A DNA stretch of 6,499 nucleotides, from positions 1 through 6,499 of the forward strand of contig DAOWME010000175.1 in assembly GCA_030643245.1 (NCBI GenBank), read 5' to 3'. Under the pieces are notes generated by a model. That model was not told the DNA's origin. It saw only the letters and a program-made list of their open reading frames with translations, and ran no database searches. The DNA comes from Deltaproteobacteria bacterium. GTDB taxonomy: Bacteria > Desulfobacterota > UBA8473. The stretch's first letter is position 1, and each line of letters starts with the position of its first letter. Made by a program: the position numbers and the translations under genes. Positions 1 through 6,185 of the stretch are shown here, in pieces.

Positions 1-10
1 GTTCAAAATA

Positions 11-216
11 AGGGTCAGGGACGAAATAACTTCCCCATTTGTGCATCTCATCTTCAGGCCATCCCCCGATCGGGGTCGAGGACAGGCTTTGCCCGATCTT
101 CAAACACAAAATCCTCAAAATAGTTCGACTATTCCTGCGGTTTTGCGTTTTTAGATCGAACAAATCTAACCTAAATCTGAGCGCCAACTTGAGGAAGTTA
201 TTTCGTCCCCGTCCCT
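11..216. repeat. Nested inverted-repeat element upstream of transposase relic
   Basis: Two 24-nt arms, 11-34 and 193-216, are reverse complements with two mismatches; both contain the core GGGACGAAATAACTTCC when read in the same sense. They enclose about 158 nt with further dyads: a perfect 12-nt palindrome CCCCGATCGGGG at 64-75 and a long imperfect hairpin at 95-157. The unit lies 43 nt upstream of a REP-associated tyrosine transposase relic. GGGACGG-like repeats beside this transposase family are something I recall from deltaproteobacterial genomes. It may therefore be the left end or target repeat of that element, or an independent MITE-like unit. No protein-coding frame is evident in 1-250. 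Confidence 0.7.
95..157. repeat. Long imperfect hairpin inside the left-edge element
   Basis: The sequence folds symmetrically about position 126. The apex stem AATAGT (119-124) pairs with ACTATT (128-133) around a TCG loop. The outer arms begin and end with GATC (95-98 and 154-157) and match over most of their length, for example ACAAAATCC-like on the left against GGTTTTGCG on the right. Total span is 63 nt. A structure of this kind could be a single-strand DNA substrate for an HUH/Y1 transposase, or simply a structured repeat. Confidence 0.6.
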
Positions 217-259
217 AAGCAGTTAACATTTGTAGGCATTTTGATAAAAAGTGATGATT

Positions 260-507
260 ATGCCTCGACAAGCACGACTAGATGCTCTCGGGACTCTTCA
301 CCATGTTTTGATTCGAGGGATTGAGGGTACCGATATATTTTGTCGTAATAACGAAGATCGTGGAGATTTCACAACACGGATAATCATTGGTTGCGAGAAC
401 CGGCGCTGGAACAGTGACCTGGGCTTTCATGACCAATCATGCTCACGTGCTTTTATTGAGTGGGCATAGTGGTATCAGCCTCTACCCATTTTTAGACTCC
501 TGTATAC
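260..507 (+). pseudogene. Truncated, frameshifted IS200/REP-associated tyrosine transposase (Y1_Tnp)
   Basis: The first frame, from the ATG at 260, reads MPRQARLDALGTLHHVLIRG, a typical start of REP-associated tyrosine transposases. GTG 251 and ATG 254 are alternative starts. Near position 385 the similarity jumps to another frame, which continues with TWAFMTNHAHVLLLSG. This contains the His-x-His metal-binding (HUH) motif, encoded at 438-446. That second frame has a TAA at 381, so it cannot be entered from upstream without a shift. Similarity fades near 480-507. The helix carrying the catalytic Tyr and the remainder are missing: family members are roughly 200-300 residues and only about 80 remain. 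The protein would have been a single-strand DNA transposase acting on palindromic repeats. It cannot be functional here. It converges on the operon's last gene. Confidence 0.85.
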
Positions 508-530
508 GTTCACACGCAGAGCGTGGGAAC
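508..530. repeat. REP-like short palindrome
   Basis: GTTCACACGC (508-517), loop AGA, then GCGTGGGAAC (521-530): a 10-bp stem with a single mismatch. The consensus GTTCCCACGC/GCGTGGGAAC is, as I recall, a common intergenic palindrome in proteobacteria. It sits where the transposase similarity ends and 57 nt beyond the hydratase stop codon. It could act as a weak transcription or mRNA-decay barrier for the leftward operon, but no U-tract follows it in that direction. A perfect 10-nt palindrome, CGAGATCTCG, overlaps its end at 530-539. Confidence 0.65.
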
Positions 531-586
531 GAGATCTCGCCTTCTTTTCTCACAACGTCAATACGTGTTGTTGCCCATGACGCTCA

Positions 587-1021
587 CTACCCGGACTTGG
601 GTTTATAACGAGCACCGCACGTTGATATAGCCTCCAATACAACTTCTCCCTTTTGGTTTTTGGAGATATACTTCATCTTTACGAGTCCCCAATTTTTCTT
701 TGGCGTCAACTCTATGACCTCGACCTCCGTGACAATCGTGTCGCCGAAAAAAACCGGGGCCTTGAAGGTAAATTCTTCGCTGAGGTGAGTTGCTGCCTCA
801 TCTCCTAGAACTGCAACTATACTTGGGCAGGCCAGAGAGGCGGTGAGCATGCCGTGGGCTATCCTTGTCTTCCATGGTGTATTTTCTTGACACCATAACT
901 CGTTAAAGTGCATGGCATGAAGATCTCCAACCAGTGACCCGTAAAGCACAACGTGGGCTTCAGTTGCAGTCATCGATGTTCCCGGAAGTTTTAAGCCTAC
1001 CTCTAATTCTTCAAAATACAT
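587..1021 (-). CDS. MaoC-like hot-dog dehydratase/hydratase
   Basis: 144 residues, a normal length for a single hot-dog MaoC-domain protein. The hydratase signature is visible. Asp33 and His38 of GDLHAMH correspond to the Asp/His catalytic pair of (R)-specific enoyl-CoA hydratases (usual form GDxNPxH). IAHGML (54-59) and FKAPVFFGD (86-94) are the usual substrate-channel and core-strand segments. The common Asn and Pro of the loop are His35 and Ala36 here, a mild deviation. By family, it would add water reversibly to a 2-enoyl-CoA in the cytoplasm. It follows the glycyl radical enzyme gene by 215 nt on the same strand and probably hydrates the enoyl-CoA made by the upstream acyl-CoA dehydrogenase. 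Start chosen from AAAGGAG six bases upstream. It is the last operon gene in the window. A thioesterase-like hot-dog role is less likely given the Asp/His pair. Confidence 0.88.
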   Translation of the reverse strand: MYFEELEVGLKLPGTSMTATEAHVVLYGSLVGDLHAMHFNELWCQENTPWKTRIAHGMLTASLACPSIVAVLGDEAATHLSEEFTFKAPVFFGDTIVTEVEVIELTPKKNWGLVKMKYISKNQKGEVVLEAISTCGARYKPKSG

Positions 1022-1027
1022 ATCGTT

Positions 1028-1034
1028 CTCCTTT
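1028..1034 (-). promoter_or_regulatory. Ribosome binding site of the MaoC-like gene
   Basis: AAAGGAG on the minus strand, six bases before ATG 1021. It fixes the start and shows that the gene has its own translation initiation despite the long gap behind the glycyl radical enzyme gene. Confidence 0.75.
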
Positions 1035-1050
1035 CAAAAATGCAATTTCA

Positions 1051-1236
1051 TGAATATGTCCCACAGAACCACAATTCCATACCAGCCTCAAATCCCTTCT
1101 CCCCCTTGGTAAAATGGGCCGGTTTCCCCTCAATTGTTGCTCCGCATCATGCAAGTTCTCGTGAGTATTCATCCCCCTTGACCGGCGTAGTGAAGTCAGG
1201 ACCAAGCCCGGTTTTATCCAGCGGGAATATAGAAAC
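1051..1236 (-). pseudogene. Coding-like 61-codon frame interrupted by one UGA, unrecognised
   Basis: Directly after the glycyl radical enzyme stop, and in the same frame, 29 codons (including LGPDFTTPVKGDEYSRELA) run to a TGA at 1147-1149. Another 32 codons follow (including GATIEGKPAHFTKGEKGFEAG and ending near ELWFCGTYS) to a TGA at 1048-1050. Many codons begin with G and the composition looks like protein, unlike a random spacer. No start codon with a ribosome binding site is visible at its head, so it is most likely a decayed small gene or a gene fragment. I do not recognise the family. Some X-succinate synthases have small accessory subunits encoded beside the large one, but I see no CxxC cluster here to support that. 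Recoding of the UGA as selenocysteine is possible but unsupported. Confidence 0.3.
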
Positions 1237-3645
1237 TCAGTTGAATTTCAACTCGGTCCTTGCGATAATCTCGTTCTGAACACCTTCATCGAGGTGTACG
1301 AAGTACGCACTGAACCCCGCAACCCGTACTAGAAGATCTTTATAATTCTCCGGATTTTCTTTGGCCTCTTTCAGGATCTCACTCCCCACACAGTTGAACT
1401 GTATATGATATCCCCCCAAATCCATATAAGTTTTTATCAAAGCCAAAAGCTTCCTGGCGCCCTCTTTCCCTTCCAATGCAGAGGGGTGAAACTTCATATT
1501 CAGGTGATTGGAGGCATACTTAACTGTGTCAATTGCCCTGGCAGCCGATTTTACAAGGGCCGTAGGCCCGTTGAGATCCGTGCCGGGCTGGGCGGAAACC
1601 GTAGCGTCCGTCATGGAAACCCTCGCATTCCTCCCATTTGGCAAAGCCCCCGTGCGGGCTCCCAAACTGAAGTGGGAAGACACGCTAAACGCCTCCGGTA
1701 TAGACGGCTTGCCCTGGTGATCCGGCAGCCTGTCATGTATCTCCCCGAAGAGATGATACCAGTCCTTCACAATATCATCCACATAGGGTTCATCGTTCCC
1801 ATACTTAGGGGCATCGTGAAGCATCTGCTTGATATCCTCAAAGCCCTTGAAGTCTGCCGCTAATGCCTCCAACAACTTATCCATAGTGAGCTTCTTGTCC
1901 TCATAAACGAGTTTCTTTATGGCTGCAAGGGAGTTGACCAGCTCGATTACGCCGATTGCAAAAGCTCCATCCTGGTTATACCTGGCCCCGCCGTTCATCA
2001 GGTCGGTCCCTTTCTCGATACAATCATCCACTAGTGCGGACTCATACGGCAAGGGCACTATCTCCGCCATCAGGTCGCCACTCACTCTGTTCATCTCACG
2101 TATCTTGGGCAGACAGTAATCGAGATGTGCTTTTGTCGCCTCATAGAGATCTTCGAATGTCTCGAAGGAGAGCGGGTCTCCTGTGTCAATACTAATTTCC
2201 AGACCGGTTAATGGATCCTTCCCCCGGTTCAATGCAAATTCCAACATCTTCGAACAATTCACTAAAGCACCCCAGTGAGGGCTTGTAGAATGATGCGGAT
2301 GGACAGGGATACACCCCACATTGGCCATCCCTCTAGCTTCCTCAAGGGTAATGTCGGGATAGTAGAAGAGAAAACGTTCCATGGAAGTCTCGGTGTTTAA
2401 GAATTGCGGTTGGCCGAGACCGGATTCTCTTATGAGCTCCACAGCTTTCAATAGAAACTCCTCAGACAATTTGTTGTGATATAGAAGGGAAAAACTGGGC
2501 TCGATGCAACGCACCCGGTTTTGAGTTTCCAGGAGCATATAGTCCAGGTCATTGGTCGCGTCTTCCCCATCAGGCGTCAATCCGCCTATTGAGATATGCA
2601 CCGCCGTCTGTCCGGAATTGGCCTTAAAAGCCAGATCTGAGGTCAACAGGCCAAACCCCTCGAAGTTTAGAAAGAGAAACTCCAGAAGTTCTATAGCCTC
2701 TTCTCTTGTGATCTTACCTTCATCCAAATCCTTCTTATAAAACCGATACATGTACCATGAAAACCTTCCAGGAGCCATTGCGGGCGCCGCATTCTCTATG
2801 AGCGCGGCGCTCCATGTGAAGAAAAAGGACTGTAAAGCCTCTCTAAAACTCGTGGCCGGCTTTGCAGGGACCAGACTGCATATCCGAGATATTTCTTCAA
2901 GCTCCGCTTTTCTAAGGGGGTCTTTCTCCTCTTCAGCCATCTTCCCGGCCAATTCACTATATCTCCCGGCCAATCGAATAACAGATTCAAGACCGATACG
3001 CATGGCGTTCAGAAATTGTCTCTGCTGATGAGTCTCCAACCCGCCGACATCAAGACTCGAGAATTTCCTGTCGACCTCGGCTATTACCCCTTCCATTCCC
3101 TCGTTCAAGACCTTCTCATAATTCAGCGTTATGAAGCCCAACGGCCAGCTCATGACCGCCTCCTCAGCTACCCCGGCCTTCCCCCACTCGGCGGGGTCCA
3201 GCTCTCCGTTATAGGCTTCTTGAATGATCTTTCTGCCGCGACTGAACACACATCGTTCACCCCAATACTTTACGGCTTCTCTTATCTCTTTCCTGTCCTC
3301 GTCCGTAACGATCGTATCCCCAAGGGCAATCCGATAATTGGAATCCTTCAATAACCATTTACACCCGTATTCACACATCGGATATGCACCGGAACGCCTC
3401 TTGGTAACAGACCCAACTATGGGGTTATCATCGATGAATATCGTCTTTTCATCGCAAAGCCTCTCAAATAACCTTGCTCTTCTCAGTACAGTAGGCAACC
3501 CGTCCGTCTCCGCGTACACCTCCCTCATAAACCTGAGCCTCTCCGTGTCTACAACGGGATTTACCTTAATTGTTGATTCTTTAAGCCTTTTTACGCGATC
3601 ACTCATCTCGGGTTTATTTAGAGAAGCTTCTGTTTTTGCTTCCAT
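1237..3645 (-). CDS. Glycyl radical enzyme (PFL-like), atypical active-site loop, substrate unknown
   Basis: 802 residues with the complete glycyl radical architecture. The N-terminal PFL-like domain runs from about residue 15 to 640 (PGRFSWYMY at 292-300, NGGARYNQDG at 551-560). The thiyl-radical loop is VGCIP with Cys445. The C-terminal glycyl radical domain has PNGR (669-672), a GPTA loop (693-696) and RVAGFSAYF with radical Gly777. The post-radical segment NEIIARTEL is typical of the family. After activation, Gly777 would pass the radical to Cys445, which abstracts hydrogen from the substrate. The Cys-X-Glu of glycerol/diol dehydratases, choline lyase and 4-hydroxyphenylacetate decarboxylase is absent: Cys-Ile-Pro is followed by VHPHH and a further His457. 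PFL's Cys-Cys pair is also absent. The length falls between eliminases and the longer benzyl- and alkylsuccinate synthases. Context (CoA-transferase, acyl-CoA dehydrogenase, hydratase) favours an X-succinate-synthase-like or other C-H-activating role, as inference. An activating enzyme is required but lies outside the window. Confidence 0.93.
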   Translation of the reverse strand: MEAKTEASLNKPEMSDRVKRLKESTIKVNPVVDTERLRFMREVYAETDGLPTVLRRARLFERLCDEKTIFIDDNPIVGSVTKRRSGAYPMCEYGCKWLLKDSNYRIALGDTIVTDEDRKEIREAVKYWGERCVFSRGRKIIQEAYNGELDPAEWGKAGVAEEAVMSWPLGFITLNYEKVLNEGMEGVIAEVDRKFSSLDVGGLETHQQRQFLNAMRIGLESVIRLAGRYSELAGKMAEEEKDPLRKAELEEISRICSLVPAKPATSFREALQSFFFTWSAALIENAAPAMAPGRFSWYMYRFYKKDLDEGKITREEAIELLEFLFLNFEGFGLLTSDLAFKANSGQTAVHISIGGLTPDGEDATNDLDYMLLETQNRVRCIEPSFSLLYHNKLSEEFLLKAVELIRESGLGQPQFLNTETSMERFLFYYPDITLEEARGMANVGCIPVHPHHSTSPHWGALVNCSKMLEFALNRGKDPLTGLEISIDTGDPLSFETFEDLYEATKAHLDYCLPKIREMNRVSGDLMAEIVPLPYESALVDDCIEKGTDLMNGGARYNQDGAFAIGVIELVNSLAAIKKLVYEDKKLTMDKLLEALAADFKGFEDIKQMLHDAPKYGNDEPYVDDIVKDWYHLFGEIHDRLPDHQGKPSIPEAFSVSSHFSLGARTGALPNGRNARVSMTDATVSAQPGTDLNGPTALVKSAARAIDTVKYASNHLNMKFHPSALEGKEGARKLLALIKTYMDLGGYHIQFNCVGSEILKEAKENPENYKDLLVRVAGFSAYFVHLDEGVQNEIIARTELKFN

Positions 3646-3652
3646 TTCTCAT

Positions 3653-3661
3653 ACCTCCTTT
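3653..3661 (-). promoter_or_regulatory. Strong ribosome binding site of the glycyl radical enzyme gene
   Basis: AAAGGAGGT on the minus strand, eight bases before ATG 3645 and the closest match to the full anti-Shine-Dalgarno complement in the window. It supports the 802-residue start over the internal Met14 and suggests high translation of this gene relative to its neighbours. Confidence 0.8.
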
Positions 3662-3662
3662 C

Positions 3663-3803
3663 TCAACAAGGTGTCAAAAATCCTGAAAGGGTTAATACAT
3701 TTCTCCCTCCCATCTCTTCTATCTCTCCAAGTAACTCATAAACCACCTCTTTTATTTGTCGCATACGGTATCCAAGATACCACCCGAGAATGCCCTCAAT
3801 CAA
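3663..3803 (-). CDS. Possible 46-residue small protein between CoA-transferase and glycyl radical enzyme
   Basis: An open frame starts at a TTG (3803-3801) two bases after the CoA-transferase stop and ends two bases before the next gene's Shine-Dalgarno site. It contains GWYLGYRMRQIKEVVYELLG, an amphipathic, probably helical stretch, then EIEEMGGRNV and a short hydrophobic C-terminus. An internal ATG at 3764 would give 33 residues. Neither start has a clear Shine-Dalgarno site, though coupling to the CoA-transferase stop is possible. It overlaps no other gene and nearly fills an otherwise unexplained 160-nt gap. I recognise no family and no cysteine cluster. A chance ORF in a leader region is the main alternative. 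Confidence 0.25.
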   Translation of the reverse strand: MIEGILGWYLGYRMRQIKEVVYELLGEIEEMGGRNVLTLSGFLTPC

Positions 3804-3805
3804 TG

Positions 3806-4987
3806 TCAGACTATCTTCCGTTCTCTCAGCTTCTCTATCTCTCTCTCCTCATATCCCAAACTACTGAGGACTTCCTCTGTATGTTGGCCGAGAATCGGCG
3901 CCGGCTGTCTCACGTCCCCAGGTGTTTCTGATAGTTTTATTGGAAGGCCGGTAACTTTCATCTTGCCGGCAATTGGGTGTTCAAGGTCAAGAACCATCTC
4001 ATTAACCCGGATTTGTGGATCAGAAAAGACCTCATCATAGTCAAATATCTTCCCATTAGGGATTCCACCCCTCTCCAATAGCCCTAACCATTCATCTGCA
4101 CTCCTTTGCTGAAACTGATCCTCAAGAATGGCTTTTAAGCCTTCTCTGTTTTCCAGTCTCTTATCATTAGAATCAAACCTTGGGTCAGAAACCAAGTGCT
4201 CCATATCCATAATCCTGCAGAGTTTAGCCCACGATTTCTCTGTAAAAACCGAGACATTAATATATCTGTCCTTTGTCTTGAAGGTGTCGATGGGGCCAAA
4301 AAATGGAGAAGCGCTCCCCAAACGCTCCGGGATCTTTGATGTCGCAAAATATTGAGACATCCTTGGTGTTTGAAGGGCAATCAAACCGTCCAGTATAGAT
4401 ATCTCAACTTTCTGTCCGATACCCATGCGCTCTTTCGCGAGAAGTGCAATAGTGATCCCATAGGCAGCAAATATCCCTGCAACGACGTCAGCCACTGAGG
4501 TCCCTACCCTCGTCGGAGAACCACCAGGTTGTCCGGTTATGCTCATCAATCCAGCCATCCCCTGAAAACTAAGATCAAGTCCCGGTTTATTACTGTACGG
4601 ACCTCTTTCTCCAAAACCGGAGATTCCCATATAAACAATGTCAGGATTGACTTTGGCAATTGAGTCGTAATCAACACCCCATCGTTCTATTGCCGGCTTC
4701 AAAAAATTGTGTATGACCACATCAGACTTCTCAACAAGCCCGTAAAAAATATTTCTTCCTTCATCTTCATTCAGATTCAGGGTGATTCCTCTCTTATTCC
4801 GATTCAGGCTAAGAAACAAGGCGCTTTCACCGTTTTGCATGGCGCCCATACACCTTGTTTCATCACCGTTGGGGGATTCCACTTTTGTCACTTCTGCTCC
4901 CATATCCCCCAAGAGCATGGAGCAAAACGGACCCACCATCAAATGGGTCAAGTCCAAAACCCGAATCCCTTCTAATGGACGTTTCAT
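3806..4987 (-). CDS. Family III (CaiB/BaiF/Frc-type) acyl-CoA transferase
   Basis: 393 residues, the usual length. It opens with LEGIRVLDLTHLMVGPFCSM and GDMGAEVTKVE (28-37), the standard nucleotide/CoA-binding start of the family. It continues with NRNKRGITLNL (62-72) and GISGFGERGPY (121-131). Asp138 in GLDLSFQGMAGLM aligns with the aspartate that forms the acyl-CoA anhydride in formyl-CoA transferase (Asp169). Later come GIGQKVEISILDG (189-201) and the C-terminal ILGQHTEEVL (365-374). The enzyme would move CoA between carboxylic acids without ATP. In the Bbs pathway a related two-subunit enzyme activates benzylsuccinate with succinyl-CoA. Only one subunit gene is visible here, so a homomeric enzyme is likeliest. 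It lies 44 nt after the acyl-CoA dehydrogenase. The frame stays open upstream to 5149, but that part overlaps the dehydrogenase and has no family similarity. ATG 4987 with AGAGG is the start. Confidence 0.93.
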   Translation of the reverse strand: MKRPLEGIRVLDLTHLMVGPFCSMLLGDMGAEVTKVESPNGDETRCMGAMQNGESALFLSLNRNKRGITLNLNEDEGRNIFYGLVEKSDVVIHNFLKPAIERWGVDYDSIAKVNPDIVYMGISGFGERGPYSNKPGLDLSFQGMAGLMSITGQPGGSPTRVGTSVADVVAGIFAAYGITIALLAKERMGIGQKVEISILDGLIALQTPRMSQYFATSKIPERLGSASPFFGPIDTFKTKDRYINVSVFTEKSWAKLCRIMDMEHLVSDPRFDSNDKRLENREGLKAILEDQFQQRSADEWLGLLERGGIPNGKIFDYDEVFSDPQIRVNEMVLDLEHPIAGKMKVTGLPIKLSETPGDVRQPAPILGQHTEEVLSSLGYEEREIEKLRERKIV

Positions 4988-4993
4988 ATTTGT

Positions 4994-4999
4994 ACCTCT
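4994..4999 (-). promoter_or_regulatory. Ribosome binding site deciding the CoA-transferase start
   Basis: AGAGGT on the minus strand; its GAGG core is seven bases before ATG 4987. This start matches the family N-terminus exactly and argues against the upstream in-frame ATG at 5149 inside the dehydrogenase gene. Confidence 0.7.
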
Positions 5000-5031
5000 G
5001 TCGAGAGTAATTACATGAGTCGGAAAGTCTG

Positions 5032-6165
5032 TTAATCTTTGAGGATTTCTCTTGCCACGATCTCCTTTTGAATCTCTGGTGAACCTTGGGCAAAGACCCA
5101 GATCCTGGCGTCCCTGAAGAAACGCTCCACCGGAAATCGTTTTGTGCACCCAAAACCACCGTGCACATGGACTCCCAGGTTAGTGGCCTTGAGCACGACA
5201 TCAGAAGCTAAAACCTTCGCCATAGACGTCGCTTTCCTGCTTGTCTGTCCGTTATCGATAAGCCATGCAGCCTTGTAGGTAAGCAGTCTTGCCGCCTCAA
5301 TGCTCGTGGCCATTTCAGACAGGGAAAAGCGGATCGCCTGATGCTCGGCAATCGGTTTGCCAAAGCTCTCCCTCACTTTGGCATATTTTACGGCCGCATC
5401 CAAGGCCCCGGTTGCCAGACCCACAAACCCCGCACACAAAGTCGTTCGGGTTTCCGTAAGCGTCCCTAAAGCTAAGCGCAGACCTTTCCCTTCAACGCCA
5501 ATGAGGTTCTGTTTTGGAATTCGGCAATCCTTAAATTCTATCTCCTCATCCTGATGGCCCCGAAGACCGATGCAGGGCACTCTCTCCACCACATCGATCC
5601 CCTTGGTTTTCGCGTCCACCAAAAAGGCGCTGACACCCTTTTCTGTTCGGGCCATAACTACTATATAGATCGCCTCATGACCAAAGCTTACATAGCGTTT
5701 CCACCCGTTTATTACCCATTGATCTCCATCCGACACTGCTTCCGTCCGTAGGTTTTTCGGATCCGATCCTGCACCGGGTTCAGTCTGGGCAAATGCTCCT
5801 ATCCCTTCCCCCCTGGCTATTTTGGGTAGATACCTGTTCCTGTCTTCTTCAGAGGCATGAGATAGCCATGTGGGGGCAAGATGGGTCATCTCCATCAGAA
5901 CAACTGCCGTAGCACATGTGGCAGATAACACTTCATTCACCAGGCATGTGGCGAGTATCCCCAAACCTCTCCCCCCGTACTCTTTAGGAATAGGTATAGG
6001 CAAAAATTCATACGGAGGAGATCCCATTTTCCTTAAAAGCTCCATGGGAAAAACGTCTTTCTCATCTATCTCAGCAGCTACGGGCGCTAACTCCGTTTGC
6101 GCAAACTCCCTTGCCCTCTCCTGTAATGCCTCTTGCTCATCAGTCAAACTGAATCCAATAGTCAT
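5032..6165 (-). CDS. Acyl-CoA dehydrogenase with catalytic Glu replaced by Gln
   Basis: 377 residues, a standard short/medium-chain acyl-CoA dehydrogenase length. The N-terminal helical domain (about 1-120) starts with FSLTDEQEAL. The FAD-binding beta domain carries AQTEPGAGSD (126-135) and W155 in INGWKRYVSFG. The C-terminal helical domain contains VRESFGKPIAEHQAIRF (264-280), HVHGGFG (333-339) and ERFFRDARI (347-355). Such enzymes oxidise an acyl-CoA to the 2-enoyl-CoA using FAD and pass electrons to ETF. The usual catalytic base lies in YEGTxEIQ near the C-terminus; here the segment is AQGSPEIQ, so the base position is Gln360 (codon CAA). The isovaleryl/long-chain alternative site is Thr239, with Glu238 adjacent. 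Apart from this the protein looks intact. First gene of the operon; it probably acts on the CoA ester formed by the transferase, as BbsG does on benzylsuccinyl-CoA. Start supported by a tandem Shine-Dalgarno sequence. Confidence 0.93.
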   Translation of the reverse strand: MTIGFSLTDEQEALQERAREFAQTELAPVAAEIDEKDVFPMELLRKMGSPPYEFLPIPIPKEYGGRGLGILATCLVNEVLSATCATAVVLMEMTHLAPTWLSHASEEDRNRYLPKIARGEGIGAFAQTEPGAGSDPKNLRTEAVSDGDQWVINGWKRYVSFGHEAIYIVVMARTEKGVSAFLVDAKTKGIDVVERVPCIGLRGHQDEEIEFKDCRIPKQNLIGVEGKGLRLALGTLTETRTTLCAGFVGLATGALDAAVKYAKVRESFGKPIAEHQAIRFSLSEMATSIEAARLLTYKAAWLIDNGQTSRKATSMAKVLASDVVLKATNLGVHVHGGFGCTKRFPVERFFRDARIWVFAQGSPEIQKEIVAREILKD

Positions 6166-6171
6166 AGTTTA

Positions 6172-6185
6172 CTCCTTTCTCCTTT
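6172..6185 (-). promoter_or_regulatory. Tandem Shine-Dalgarno sequence of the acyl-CoA dehydrogenase gene
   Basis: AAAGGAGAAAGGAG on the minus strand is a direct duplication of AAAGGAG. The proximal copy ends six bases before ATG 6165 and the distal copy 13. Only the proximal copy is at useful spacing; the distal one may serve as a standby site or be a chance duplication. Confidence 0.6.

Noticed and set aside
508..586. Intrinsic terminator for the operon
   Set aside because: The 508-530 hairpin has no following U-tract in the leftward direction; better explained as a REP-like repeat.
1147..1149. Selenocysteine reading of the in-frame UGA
   Set aside because: No convincing hairpin at the bacterial SECIS position and no start codon with a ribosome binding site; decay is simpler. 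Kept only as part of the gap finding.
1011..1205. 64-codon minus-strand ORF between the glycyl radical gene and the hydratase gene
   Set aside because: It runs into the hydratase start and has poor composition (Arg-rich); the other frame of the same stretch looks more coding-like.
1237..3645. Assignment as pyruvate formate-lyase, glycerol/diol dehydratase or choline TMA-lyase
   Set aside because: PFL's Cys-Cys pair and the eliminases' Cys-X-Glu are both absent from the active-site loop.
3338..3931. 197-codon plus-strand ORF across the glycyl radical gene start and the CoA-transferase end
   Set aside because: Antisense to two well-supported genes and their ribosome binding sites; its Ser/Leu-rich, low-complexity composition is typical of a shadow frame.
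4988..5149. 54-residue N-terminal extension of the CoA-transferase
   Set aside because: It overlaps the acyl-CoA dehydrogenase C-terminus, has no family similarity, and ATG 4987 has its own Shine-Dalgarno site and the exact family start.
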